Counted from the stretch's first letter, positions 35,597 through 43,974 are shown. The stretch: DNA of 64,000 nucleotides from Nonomuraea angiospora (GCF_014873145.1 NZ_JADBEK010000001.1:9362001-9426000); one strand, 5' to 3'. The notes: generated by a model from the sequence alone, not told the origin. Numbers and translations: made by a program.

Positions 35597-37116
35597 GCCG
35601 CCACCTCCCCAGCCGGCACGTCGTCGGGGATGAGCAGCCCGTTGCCCAGGTGCCTGGCCTGGCCAATGGCCAGCAGACCGCGCGCCGGTGCCAGGTCGGC
35701 GAGGTCGATAAGCGCCCGGTAGGGCCGCAGCGGCAACCCGTCAGGAATCTTGTGCACGAACCTGCTCACGTCGCCGTCACGCACCGGTATGGCATCTCTC
35801 ACGCCCAGCCCGCGCTGCCGGACAGCATCGGCGACCTGCCGATACCACGCGCCCCCCTTCCCGGGGGAAATACCTAGCTGGTCGCGGAGCACCAGGCCGA
35901 CCGACAGCCGTACCGCGTCGGTCAGCGTCCAGTTCCGGCCCTGCCCGCGAGTTTCCGGTACGGCCGCCGGGACCGTACGCCACAACCGGACAAACCCCTC
36001 CTCTGGCGCGTTCCAGAACTGATCTGCGCGCGTTTCCCGATGCCGGCTCAAGGTCAACCGCCGCCCGGGGCGGACTTCGGTGAGCGTCTCCCAGGCCCCC
36101 TTGATGACCTGGTAGTCGGCCCCGTCGATGTCAGCGGGCAGCAGCAGCGCGAACACCGCCTGCGCGCCGGAGATGCCACAGAGCGCGGCCTCGGCGCAGG
36201 TGAGCGCCTGGATGGCGCACCGGTTGGCCGGGCGTTCGGCACCGGCCGCGTACTTGCCGGTCAGGACGGGCGGGGCACCATACCCGATCGTCTTGATCAG
36301 CGCCTTGTGCATGGTGACAGCCCAGCGGACCCGATCAGCCTCACCGGTCAACGGCGTGCCGACTTCAGCGAGCAGCGCCGTGTTCCACGGCACGGCCGCA
36401 GGCACCGGGCGGCGAGAGGCGTACCGGGCCGGGGAGAGTGCCGCCGTGATCCGCGTTGGCCGCACATGGCTCTCGTTGGTGACCAGCCGATCCTTGGCCG
36501 CAGACGGCACTGCGCCATTGTCATCCTGGTAGGCGGCGACCAGTGCCTCGGCACGGCCTGGCGCCGCCACCTCCAGGTCCAGATCGCTCGCCGAAATGTC
36601 CCACCAGTCCGCGTCAGCAACCAAGTCGTGAGTGGGCTCGGCCGTGCCGACCCACATCCGCACCGGTGTCTCGGCCATGCCCAGATGCGACACCTCCGCG
36701 CACAGCGCCTCGATCGCCTCCCGCAGCGCAGCCGGCGGCCCCACCTGCCACGTCCAGGCGTAACCACCGTTCACCGCAACCGAACTCAGCCGTTGCGGCG
36801 TACGGGAGAAGACTCGCCCCGTCGGCCGCTTTTCCAGCAGCCGGATCCGGTACGCCAGCCCTTCCGGGCGGTTCACATGCAGCTCAGGAACACGAATGCC
36901 GTCTGGTGGATGCGCCTCCAGCCAGCGCAGCGCGGCCAGGTCCACCTCACACGGACGCAGCACGCCGCCGTCCTGGACGGCCCGCGGCCCCTGTGCGGCG
37001 GCGCACAGCAATGCGGCGGCCAGCCGAGCGGGTGAGGGCACCGTGTCGACCTCACCGTCCCCAGTGTGACCGCGGTACGTGCCGAGTGGTGGTTCGGCGA
37101 TGATCGCGTACGGCAC
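35593..37116 (-). CDS. csb2: Type I-G Csb2 (Cas5-Cas6-like fusion)
   Basis: 507 aa. The N-terminus MPYAIIAEPPLGTYRGHTGD followed by VPSPARLAAALLCAAAQG is the typical Csb2 (GSU0054-like) opening. The C-terminal RAMP-like part includes ISGAQAVFALLLPADIDGAD, GRRLTLSRHRETRADQFW and a basic stretch. In I-G systems this fusion is thought to supply both Cas5 and the crRNA-processing Cas6 activity. The gene lies 6 bp after csb1 and overlaps cas3 by four bases, so effector genes are translationally coupled. Confidence 0.9.
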   Translation of the reverse strand: MPYAIIAEPPLGTYRGHTGDGEVDTVPSPARLAAALLCAAAQGPRAVQDGGVLRPCEVDLAALRWLEAHPPDGIRVPELHVNRPEGLAYRIRLLEKRPTGRVFSRTPQRLSSVAVNGGYAWTWQVGPPAALREAIEALCAEVSHLGMAETPVRMWVGTAEPTHDLVADADWWDISASDLDLEVAAPGRAEALVAAYQDDNGAVPSAAKDRLVTNESHVRPTRITAALSPARYASRRPVPAAVPWNTALLAEVGTPLTGEADRVRWAVTMHKALIKTIGYGAPPVLTGKYAAGAERPANRCAIQALTCAEAALCGISGAQAVFALLLPADIDGADYQVIKGAWETLTEVRPGRRLTLSRHRETRADQFWNAPEEGFVRLWRTVPAAVPETRGQGRNWTLTDAVRLSVGLVLRDQLGISPGKGGAWYRQVADAVRQRGLGVRDAIPVRDGDVSRFVHKIPDGLPLRPYRALIDLADLAPARGLLAIGQARHLGNGLLIPDDVPAGEVAA

Positions 37117-37122
37117 AGCCGC

Positions 37123-38337
37123 TCACTCCTCCTCAGCTGCATCGTCGGCGACAGCACCTGCGACGATCGCCGGGTTTCCGTCGACCTCCAGTACCGGGCC
37201 CTGCCACCGGACGCCCGCTTCCCGCTCCGCTCGCTCCAGCGCCTGCGCCAGCAACGCGTCCGCCTCCTTGATCCCCAGCGGAGCGAGCTCGGTGGTTCGT
37301 CCGCCACGCTCGTCCAGGGTCACTCGGGTGGCCCCTGCCTCGATCAGGTCGCAGTTGGCCCGCAGATACAACTCCGCATCCGACCGGGCTAGCCCGTTAA
37401 GAGCCAGCGCCGCCAGCAACGCCCGGCATGCCTGGTCACCGTCGGGGCCCGCGCCGAACCGCATCTGCCGCAGCGTGGCGAAGGACAGGACGTGACTGCG
37501 GATAATGCGATCGCATGCCACGCCGGCCAGTTGGTCGAGCGCGGGCGGGATTCCCCCCAGACCGACTGCGGAAGCGGAGATCTGAGTCTTGTCCTTGGTG
37601 GCCTTGTCCGCCTCTTTACGGAGCTTGTCGGCTGTCCTCACGCTCAGCTCGCCAGATTGGCGCTCCACGATCTCCCGCAGATCCTTGCCCGAAAGCAGCA
37701 TCTGCATGCCGACGCCGTCCACGCGCGCACCGCCTCGCAACGATGGCTTCCCGTCCGCGCAGAACCCGATGATCTCGCCAACCAGCGCGCTGCGCCACCT
37801 GCCCTGCCGAGCTCTACGGCTTGCGTCCCATCCGCCATAGATCAGGGTGATCGGGCTGGCCTCTAGCAACGCCCGCGCGTTCAGTGGTGTCGCATCCCTG
37901 ATCGCGCGGTACTCCGGCAGATCCGTTACCGGAACCCCGTCCCTCGTCGCCGCCCGAATGTGGCCGTCGTACGCTCGGTGCGGCAGGGTGAGATCGGAAA
38001 ACCGCTGCGCTTGCCCGTCGATTTCGTACGTGACGACGATGCACGGCATACGCGACAGCACCGGATTCTCGTCGTCGATAGCCAGCGCCAGCCCCGCTTC
38101 CGCTCGGTTGAGCTGGCTCTGCTTCGAGTCGACGATCACTGCGGTGCGAAGTTCGCCTTCGAGATACCGCCGTTCGTAGGCGTAGACACTCTCCTTCCCC
38201 CGCGGAGCCGCGAACTTGGCCGGGGCTACGGCGCTGTGCGGCCCTCCAGCGGGGGCCAGTTCCGTGATGGAGGTGAGGCAGCTACCGCCCCCAGGTGCGG
38301 TGGTGGTCAGCAGGGTGTCGAGCGTGATCGCCGACAT
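37123..38337 (-). CDS. csb1: Type I-G Csb1 (Cas7-like backbone protein)
   Basis: 404 aa from the ATG at 38337, preceded by GGGAG; an upstream ATG at 38373 would overlap relic repeats. Cas7-family (GSU0053-like) features are RRYLEGELRTAVIVDSKQSQ, TLIYGGWDASRRARQGRWRS, and ALVGEIIGFCADGKPSLRGG. It forms the crRNA-binding backbone in I-G Cascade. First gene of the leftward effector operon; its promoter must lie in 38338-38930, where array relics are also found. There is no cas1, cas2 or cas4 on either side. Confidence 0.9.
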   Translation of the reverse strand: MSAITLDTLLTTTAPGGGSCLTSITELAPAGGPHSAVAPAKFAAPRGKESVYAYERRYLEGELRTAVIVDSKQSQLNRAEAGLALAIDDENPVLSRMPCIVVTYEIDGQAQRFSDLTLPHRAYDGHIRAATRDGVPVTDLPEYRAIRDATPLNARALLEASPITLIYGGWDASRRARQGRWRSALVGEIIGFCADGKPSLRGGARVDGVGMQMLLSGKDLREIVERQSGELSVRTADKLRKEADKATKDKTQISASAVGLGGIPPALDQLAGVACDRIIRSHVLSFATLRQMRFGAGPDGDQACRALLAALALNGLARSDAELYLRANCDLIEAGATRVTLDERGGRTTELAPLGIKEADALLAQALERAEREAGVRWQGPVLEVDGNPAIVAGAVADDAAEEE

Positions 38338-38396
38338 GGTGGCTCCCTTTGTCGATGAACGCGGAAATGTCACTCCTGGCTGCTATGACCAGGAGT

Positions 38397-38478
38397 GCCG
38401 AGCGATGAAGGGCCCAGGAAGGCGGGCTGCGCTGTCAGTTCGCGGACGGAAAACGCGAGGACAAGCCTCGATGAAGGG
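38397..38478. repeat. Relic CRISPR repeats upstream of csb1
   Basis: GCCTCGATGAAGGG at 38465-38478 is an exact copy of the repeat's conserved half. About 65-70 bp to the left, CGATGAAGGGC followed by CCAGG (38403-38418) keeps another degenerate copy. The spacing is close to one array period, so a small relic array, or a transposed piece of the main one, probably existed here. Confidence 0.5.
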
Positions 38479-38931
38479 GAAACAGGGATTGACGCTACAT
38501 CTAGGGAAAGCGAGACGAGAAGTATTCGAGGGATTTCACATGTTGTAGTGAAGCGCGTAAGCTCTCGCAGTTCGTGGCGGCAGGCAGACGATGGTCCGAA
38601 GCCGATGCCCTACCACACGTCATCGCGCTTTCTGCTCGGACGGCTAAGGATCCAGCTCGCTCGCCCACTCCACAGCTCGGCGGGCGCCGCACCAATTCGC
38701 TAGATCATCTGGACTCGTCAACGAAAGGGTCAGGTCGTCGGAGCTGTCGCGGCGCTTCTCAGCGCTGCCCTTCATCCTGGGCCCGCCCTGCCGGAGATAA
38801 CAGCCGAGGCGGGAAGCCTCGCCAAGTATGCCTTTCCGATGTCTCCGCTCGCGTATCGATGGTTCCGCCCGTCCTTGCTGACCCTGCCCTCATTGTTCGA
38901 GGGCATGGTCAGGTTCCCACCATGAACTCGA
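38479..38931. other. Non-coding spacer, probable cas promoter/leader remnant
   Basis: About 450 bp without a supportable gene. The left part (38480-38570) is AT-richer than its surroundings and lies directly upstream of the relic repeats and the cas operon, so it could hold the cas promoter or a former leader. The remainder shows no repeat or hairpin that stands out. Confidence 0.4.
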
Positions 38932-39711
38932 TCAGGCTTCGAGGGCGGCCTCGATGCGGCGGTTGATCTGGCTGTCGCGTCCATCGAGGCACTTGGCGTA
39001 CCGCTTGAGAAGGACCTCCACGCTGTTGCCCGCGCGCTCTGCGACCACGGTCGCGTCGACGCCAGCGTTGAGCCACGTGGACAGGGCGGCGTGGCGCAGG
39101 TCGTAGGGCTTTCCGGCTAGGGGTGAGGTGACCTGTTGCGGGGTCAAGGCGAAGCGGCGGGCCTCTTCCCAGGCTCGCGAGTAGGTGGATGCGCCAAGGA
39201 CGCCACCACGCTCGTTGCGGAACAGACGTCCGTCCGGGGCCGTGCCGAACTCTTCGAGGTGTGCCCGCAGGATGCGGACCAGTTCCGGCGGGATCGGTAC
39301 GGGCCGGACCTCGCGTTCCTCTCGCTGCTTGAGCCCGCGCTTGTCGTGCACGGTCCCGCTGTCGGTCCACTGCTTGCCGCTACTCGGGCGGGTGACTTCG
39401 AGCGTGAGCAGTCCCCATCCCTCCTCCGGCAGAAAGCAGTCCGTTTCGTACTGGGTCGAGGCAGCACGGCCGGCGCCTGACGGGTCGTCTCCCATCACCC
39501 TGCGTCCGCGGCCTGCCTCGCTGGCCACCAATCCCGTACGCTCCAGCTCGGCGACAGCCTGGCGGACAGTCCCTCTCGCCACGCCGTACCCGCGAGCGAG
39601 GTCTGCCTCGGAGGGCAGCATTGCGCCGGCGGGAGGATCTCCTTCGCGAATGCGGCGGCGAAGGTCCTCAGCTATTCGTAGGTAGGTGGGGCCAACCTTC
39701 GCCTTGCTCAT
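38932..39711 (-). CDS. GntR winged-helix domain fused to a truncated tyrosine recombinase catalytic domain
   Basis: 259 aa from the ATG at 39711 (after GAGGGAG). Residues 1-75 are a GntR DNA-binding domain (YLRIAEDLRRRIREGDPPAG, GVARGTVRQAVAELERTGLV). After a short linker, residues ~100-259 match the C-terminal half of actinomycete phage-type integrases: RPVPIPPELVRILRAHLEEF, GRLFRNERGGVL, PYDLRHAALSTWLNAGV and the Tyr box EVLLKRYAKCLDG. The core-binding domain and Arg I are absent, and the usual GHS histidine is AGNS here. Recombinase activity is therefore unlikely; it may now act as a regulator or be a decayed junction gene. Confidence 0.8.
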   Translation of the reverse strand: MSKAKVGPTYLRIAEDLRRRIREGDPPAGAMLPSEADLARGYGVARGTVRQAVAELERTGLVASEAGRGRRVMGDDPSGAGRAASTQYETDCFLPEEGWGLLTLEVTRPSSGKQWTDSGTVHDKRGLKQREEREVRPVPIPPELVRILRAHLEEFGTAPDGRLFRNERGGVLGASTYSRAWEEARRFALTPQQVTSPLAGKPYDLRHAALSTWLNAGVDATVVAERAGNSVEVLLKRYAKCLDGRDSQINRRIEAALEA

Positions 39712-39867
39712 CGCGCTCCCTCGCCGAGACACACTGCCTCTAGGGTAGAGCGGACGGGCCCGGATCTGCGAAGCATCGCAGCCCAACGCCTCTGTTGTTG
39801 TCCTTCCCGCCGAAGCGCAGAGAGACGCCGTGTGGCTCCAGGTCGAGGGCAGGCCAGAGGGGCTCGC

Positions 39868-40206
39868 TCAGGCAACAGGCTTGGTGCGTGCCCTTGGGCG
39901 GCGACTCCGGGACTTGGCGGCTAGGGAGACCATGGCATCTCTCCGGTGCTCGTCCTCGTGAGCGGTAATGAGAAGGATCCAGATCGGGCGCGCCTGCCTA
40001 TAAATCCCTCTCCCGGTTTCTTCGTAGCCCCCCGAGCGTCTGGCTCGAAGGATGAGAAACTGTCCTCCCTGGCAGGCCCATTCGTAGGCGCCACAGCATG
40101 AGGTCTCGGTGATCCGAATGCGATCTCTCGCGGGACGCGCGTATCGCTCCCATCGCGGGACCGTTCCATCAGGAAGCTGAACCACGACACGTCCTCTCAG
40201 GGGCAT
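39868..40206 (-). CDS. Small conserved protein of actinomycete integrative elements (unknown function)
   Basis: About 112 aa from the ATG at 40206, with alternative GTG at 40185. Visible segments are AYEWACQGGQFLILRARRSG, GYEETGRGIYRQARPIWILL and the basic C-terminus KSRSRRPRARTKPVA, with a Cys pair ETSCCGAYEW. Similar small proteins occur beside GntR genes on actinomycete integrative elements (recalled, not searched). It overlaps the end of the preceding gene by 38 bp. No function is assigned. Confidence 0.5.
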   Translation of the reverse strand: MPLRGRVVVQLPDGTVPRWERYARPARDRIRITETSCCGAYEWACQGGQFLILRARRSGGYEETGRGIYRQARPIWILLITAHEDEHRRDAMVSLAAKSRSRRPRARTKPVA

Positions 40207-40570
40207 ACTCCTGCAGGTAGCGATGGACGGTGCGGCGGCTCCGCTGCCATGTACAAGCGAAGGCAAGCTTGAGCGGCGTATCGGCCACCAGCTCTTGCCT
40301 GATGCCGAAAGCGACCTCATCGGGGGCCAGCATGGGCAGCGGCCGTGCCCGCCATCTGCCTTGGGTGTCGCGCCAGACGTAGAACCGCCTGAACGCACCT
40401 CGCAGGTCACCGGGCAGGGCCCTAGCTGCGGGAGGCTCCGGTGGTTGATCGTCTGGTGTTGCGCTGGACAGGGAAGTCAGTCCGCCCCCGCACGCCGATC
40501 GACGGCCTCTCCACGCGACCGCGAGCTCGGCTCCTCTCCAGCCACGACTGTGCTCATCATCCGAGGTCAT
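40169..40570 (-). CDS. Hypothetical protein of the island's GntR-linked gene group
   Basis: 133 aa from the ATG at 40570 (MTSDDEHSRGWRGAEL). The middle part, DLRGAFRRFYVWRDTQGRWR and the C-terminal ATPLKLAF-like ADTPLKLAFACTWQRSRRTV, suggests a compact DNA- or nucleotide-associated domain, but no family is recognised. The start overlaps the end of the upstream ATPase-like gene by 14 bp, which indicates coupling in a three-gene leftward group divergent from the GntR/UTRA regulator. Confidence 0.5.
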   Translation of the reverse strand: MTSDDEHSRGWRGAELAVAWRGRRSACGGGLTSLSSATPDDQPPEPPAARALPGDLRGAFRRFYVWRDTQGRWRARPLPMLAPDEVAFGIRQELVADTPLKLAFACTWQRSRRTVHRYLQEYAPERTCRGSAS

Positions 40571-40922
40571 GATGCGCCTCCCCGAACCAGCGCAGGATGG
40601 CCCACGTCCGATGCCCGTTGTGGTCGCCGGACGCGCCGAAGGATGTGGTAGCGCTGGATAGTTCGGCCGTCTCGAAGCCGCCGATGTTGTCGTAGCCGCC
40701 CGGATCGTGAACCTCGATGCACAGGCTGTCATGGGCCACGTCGATCCGCGTTTGGATGAGTTGGCCTCGCTTGGTGCGCCGGATGGCCGCAGCCATCAGG
40801 GCGCGGGCGACCCGCTCGGCGTCGCTTGCGAGATCGGGGCGTTCAGCCTGAGCGATGCCGCGTGCCCAAACGCCGACGATGTCGATGCTGTCCGGAATGG
40901 GCGGTAGGTGCTGCTGATACAT
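40557..40922 (-). CDS. Small HATPase-like (anti-sigma type) protein
   Basis: 121 aa from the ATG at 40922 (MYQQHLPPIPDSIDIVGVWA). SDAERVARALMAAAIRRTKR followed by ISSLCIEVHDPGGY-like DSLCIEVHDPGGYDNIGGFE matches the N and G1 region of GHKL ATPases of the RsbW/anti-sigma type found in actinomycetes. The G2 region is poorly kept. It is the first gene of the group transcribed away from the GntR/UTRA regulator; their shared spacer contains the palindromic operator. Role unknown, perhaps regulation of element functions. Confidence 0.55.
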   Translation of the reverse strand: MYQQHLPPIPDSIDIVGVWARGIAQAERPDLASDAERVARALMAAAIRRTKRGQLIQTRIDVAHDSLCIEVHDPGGYDNIGGFETAELSSATTSFGASGDHNGHRTWAILRWFGEAHHDLG

Positions 40923-40961
40923 CACAAGCAGAACCTTCCCAGGTAGGGTGCGCTGCGTCCC

Positions 40962-41000
40962 GGTAAGCTTGAAGCTTACCGGTAAGGCTGTCAAGCTACC
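40962..41000. promoter_or_regulatory. Palindromic GntR operator in the divergent spacer
   Basis: GGTAAGCTT-G-AAGCTTACC at 40962-40980 is a perfect 19-bp palindrome. It is followed at 40981-41000 by a weaker copy (GGTA...AGCTACC). It lies 23 bp before the start of the GntR/UTRA gene and between two divergent transcripts, so autoregulation is likely. Confidence 0.7.
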
Positions 41001-41003
41001 CGC

Positions 41004-41786
41004 GTGAATCGAGAAGACGAGCGCCACTTGTACCTGCGGGTCGCCGATCAACTGCGCGAACGCATCAGGTCAGGAGAATTGCGGGAGGGAGATCGCCTGC
41101 CCTCCGTCCCAGGGCTCGCGAACGACCTCGGCATCTCGCGCTCCACCGCCTCGGAGGCACTGAAGGTGCTTGTGTCCGAGGGCCTCGCCGTTGCACGGTC
41201 CGGAGCCGGCACGTTCGTTCGGCTGCCGCGTGAGCCGCAGCGCCTGATCCGTGCGTGGTACCGAGCGACGCCGTATGGCTCGCCGTTCATGCAGGACATG
41301 GAACGGCAGGGCCGTGAGGCCGGGTGGGCCTACCAGTCGCAGACCGTCCAGGCTCCGCCCGAGATCCGCGACCGCCTGGGCCTCAATGAGGCCATGGGCG
41401 ATGTGGAAGACGTCGTTCGGACTGACTATGTCTTCTCGGCCGATGGCGAGCCGGTCATGCTCTCGACCAGTTGGGAACCGCTGGCGATCACGCGCGGAAC
41501 GCCGATCGTGCTGCCGGAGGATGGCATGCTGGCCGGCCGTGGAGTAGCCGAGCGCATGCTGAGCATCGGCATACCCATCGACGACTGGGTGGAAGAGGTC
41601 GGGGCGCGACCTGGGACGACTGAGGAATGCGAGCGACTACGGCACGCGCCGGGCTCGATCATGATGACCATCCGGCGCACGTACTACTCGGGGGAGACCC
41701 AGGTCGAGACGGCCGACATAGTGGTACCAGCTGACCGGTTCACGCTGGTCTACAGCGGCAAGATGGGGCGCGCCTCTGGCCAATAG
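41004..41786 (+). CDS. GntR/UTRA-family transcriptional regulator
   Basis: 260 aa, GTG start. The winged helix (residues 1-72) has YLRVADQLRERIRSGELREG and LGISRSTASEALKVLVSEGL. The UTRA ligand-binding domain (about 95-250) ends in RRTYYSGETQVETADIVVPA. Such KorSA-like regulators control actinomycete integrative elements. A perfect palindrome directly upstream is the likely operator. A 3'-terminal copy of this gene is present at the left end of island II. The ligand is unknown. Confidence 0.9.
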   Translation: MNREDERHLYLRVADQLRERIRSGELREGDRLPSVPGLANDLGISRSTASEALKVLVSEGLAVARSGAGTFVRLPREPQRLIRAWYRATPYGSPFMQDMERQGREAGWAYQSQTVQAPPEIRDRLGLNEAMGDVEDVVRTDYVFSADGEPVMLSTSWEPLAITRGTPIVLPEDGMLAGRGVAERMLSIGIPIDDWVEEVGARPGTTEECERLRHAPGSIMMTIRRTYYSGETQVETADIVVPADRFTLVYSGKMGRASGQ

Positions 41787-41913
41787 CCATTCGTCGGGCC
41801 TCTCACTTCACTTGATCGACGACCACAGAATGATTCCGAAGACTTCACTGTGGCCGCTATCGGCTGGGAGCTTAACTACCCTCAGGGTTCTGATTAGGCT
41901 GAGAGCCTCCTGA

Positions 41914-42216
41914 TTACAATGGCCCAGCGACCGGCGAAAACCCTCGCATCGACAGCAGTGCTTGGACATCGTTGATGCGTGCGACTGCAGCGACTACGGG
42001 CACGAAGTGCAGATCTAGCGAGCCGCGTCTGGCGAGGCATCGCTGCCCGGCGAACCCTGTTGGCGTCCAGTCCTTGCTCGGCGAGGTCCTTGCGGAGCCG
42101 GACGTCAGCTCGACGGTGTCGGCCTCAATCGCGTTCGGCGAGGTGTGCGGGCATCGCGACCGGGACTCGAACGCTGCCTCGCCCTCAGCCTGGTAACGCG
42201 CGATGAGCTCGGACAC
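41914..42216 (-). pseudogene. IS481-type transposase remnant
   Basis: The frame begins SELIARYQAEGEAAFESRSR and CPHTSPNAIEADTVEL, which matches the helix-turn-helix linker of IS481-family transposases. After TVEL the recognisable continuation LRKDLAEQGLDA is in another frame, so a frameshift is present. The upstream HTH start and the entire DDE catalytic core are missing. The surrounding 41787-42350 holds no other gene. Confidence 0.6.
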
Positions 42217-42350
42217 TCAGCCCTTGGACAGGTCGGTGCCCATGGGTGTTCGACGCCTACCACCACGCCGAGTTGGCCTCCGAGGAGTCTCCGGGAGATG
42301 CTGCCGGTGCGGGCTCTTAAACGCCATCCCTCATGCCATAGAATATCGCC

Positions 42351-43724
42351 ATGGACGCCCCCATATTCTCGACGTTCGATGCGGAAGAGTTCGAGAAATT
42401 CTGCCGCGACCTATTGAGCAGACTGGGATTTCAACAGATCAACTGGCGTAAAGGCGCCACACGCGGAGTGAACGCGGGCGATGGTGGGCGGGACATCGAG
42501 GCGGTCTATCCTCGCATCGACCCGGACAGAAATCAATTTTTCGAGCGATGGTTCGTCGAATGCAAACATCATGCTAAAGCTGTCTCCCGTGGACAGCTTA
42601 ACGAATTGCTGGCGGCTGCGGAAGCCAACGGAGCAGACGTAGCGCTTTTCATGGTCAGCGGACACTTGTCCAACAGCGCCAAAGACCATCTCGAACAGTA
42701 TGCCAGAAATAGGAAACCCCCTTTTCGGATCAAATACTGGGAGGGTCACGATCTGTACGCACTGATCGAGCGCTCCTATGGTGTCGGCCAGGCGACAGCC
42801 ATGCAGGACACCTCCGAGATGCGTTTCATCGACGCGCTCATCCGACTCAACCACGAGAACGCGAATGTACGAGCAGGGGCTTTGTCTCTGCTCGAGAGGG
42901 TCGGCGAAACCACGGCCGAGTGGCGGCAGCGAGTGATCGACCGAATCTGTCACTACCTGCGCCACGGTCATCACGGGCATATCGATGACGAGACCCGCAA
43001 GGTCGCGCAGAAGATTCTCACGGACCACCTCTCTCCCTATGGCGAAGGCAGTCCTTGGAGCGGCATACGACTGGATCTGGCCGGAGCCCATCTAGTGAGC
43101 CTGGACCTGACCAAGGCCGACATCATGGCCGCCGACTTCACCGGTTGCCGTTTCACCGGCGCTACGCACTTCAATGGCGTCCGCTTCGGCGACAATGCTA
43201 TGTTCGACGGCTCGACTTTCGACGACGGCGTAGATTTCCATGGGGCCAAATTTGAAGGCCCCGCTTCCTTCCAGAGATGCTCCTTCCAGGACCACGTCTC
43301 TTTCTCCCATGCCCGTTTTCAATCGATGACCGATTTCAGCGACACCGTCTTCTCGTGCATCGCCGGGTTCAGCAGCACTGCGTTCGACAACGTGGCAGTA
43401 TTCATCGGCGCTGTCTTCAAAAAAGATGCCTTGTTTCCCGGCGTCCAGGTCCGCAATGATGCGATATTCACAGACGTGCGCTTCGAAACTGAGGCATGCT
43501 TCGAGCTGGCGAGGCTCGATGCCGTGGTCGACTTTGGCAATTGCCATGTGGGGATTGACATGGATTTCTCGGTCGAGCTCAACGGTCTCTACTCTCCCAC
43601 GCTTCCGCCCGGATTCCGGCTTGTTCGCAAGGGGTTCCTCGAGGTCGCCGTCGTCAAGGAACGTCGAAGGGGACGTACCGAGCGCATCGGCAGCTCAGGG
43701 CGGACTCGGGGACCTCATATATGA
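42351..43724 (+). CDS. Mrr-like restriction endonuclease domain fused to pentapeptide repeats
   Basis: 457 aa. The N-terminal domain (about 8-135) has the Mrr/PD-(D/E)xK pattern: FEKFCRDLLSRLGF helix, D48 in GDGGRDIEA and E70-x-K72 in WFVECKHHAKAVSRGQLNEL, then VALFMVSGHLSNSA. A helical linker (about 150-240) follows. Residues ~245-420 form a pentapeptide-repeat beta-helix rich in x-F-x-x units (FTGCRFTGATHFNGVRF, FDGSTFDDGVDFHGAKF). AT content is higher than in neighbouring genes, suggesting transfer. Probably a defence effector that cleaves DNA; the repeat may bind or mimic DNA. Confidence 0.8.
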   Translation: MDAPIFSTFDAEEFEKFCRDLLSRLGFQQINWRKGATRGVNAGDGGRDIEAVYPRIDPDRNQFFERWFVECKHHAKAVSRGQLNELLAAAEANGADVALFMVSGHLSNSAKDHLEQYARNRKPPFRIKYWEGHDLYALIERSYGVGQATAMQDTSEMRFIDALIRLNHENANVRAGALSLLERVGETTAEWRQRVIDRICHYLRHGHHGHIDDETRKVAQKILTDHLSPYGEGSPWSGIRLDLAGAHLVSLDLTKADIMAADFTGCRFTGATHFNGVRFGDNAMFDGSTFDDGVDFHGAKFEGPASFQRCSFQDHVSFSHARFQSMTDFSDTVFSCIAGFSSTAFDNVAVFIGAVFKKDALFPGVQVRNDAIFTDVRFETEACFELARLDAVVDFGNCHVGIDMDFSVELNGLYSPTLPPGFRLVRKGFLEVAVVKERRRGRTERIGSSGRTRGPHI

Positions 43725-43928
43725 AACAAGGAACCGGCCTTCGTTAGCTCCAAGGCGGTGGCGAGCCGAGGCCCATCTCAACCCCGGGTCGCACATACTG
43801 GCTCACAGCGAGGATCAACTCCTGCGGGCCCTGCTGTGGGCCAGTCGTGGGCCATCAAGCCACCCACCTGCGTTGCCGAACGCGTAATGCCTGGTCAGAT
43901 CGCTAGCGTGGGCGAAATCCGCAGCCCT

Positions 43929-43974
43929 CTCCGGAGCCGGGTGCGCAGGTTCGAATCCTGCAGGGGGCACTCGA
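43929..43974 (+). repeat. att-like direct repeat, copy B (junction of islands I and II)
   Basis: Exact 46-bp copy of the tRNA-Arg 3' core, followed by diverged copies of both terminator hairpins (to about 44075). The 5' half of the tRNA is missing, so no functional tRNA exists here. It ends island I and starts island II. Confidence 0.85.

Larger units (their letters stand above)
27473..43974. mobile_element. Genomic island I inserted at tRNA-Arg (CRISPR-Cas I-G, GntR-integrase fusion, Mrr-pentapeptide nuclease)
   Basis: A 16.5-kb segment bounded by the 46-bp tRNA-derived repeats A and B. It contains a CRISPR array, four cas effector genes, a recombinase remnant fused to a GntR domain, small conserved integrative-element genes, a GntR/UTRA regulator, an IS481 fragment and a putative restriction nuclease. 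No intact integrase, replication or transfer gene is seen, so it looks like a degenerated integrative element kept as a defence island. Confidence 0.75.

Noticed and set aside
38760..38790. Inverted GATGAAGGG-like string (CCCTTCATCCTGGGC) as another relic repeat
   Set aside because: Too short and in the wrong orientation relative to the others; could be chance in GC-rich DNA.
41787..42350. Possible intact IS481 element
   Set aside because: No catalytic core, a frameshift in the N-terminal part and no clear terminal inverted repeats, so only a remnant is listed.
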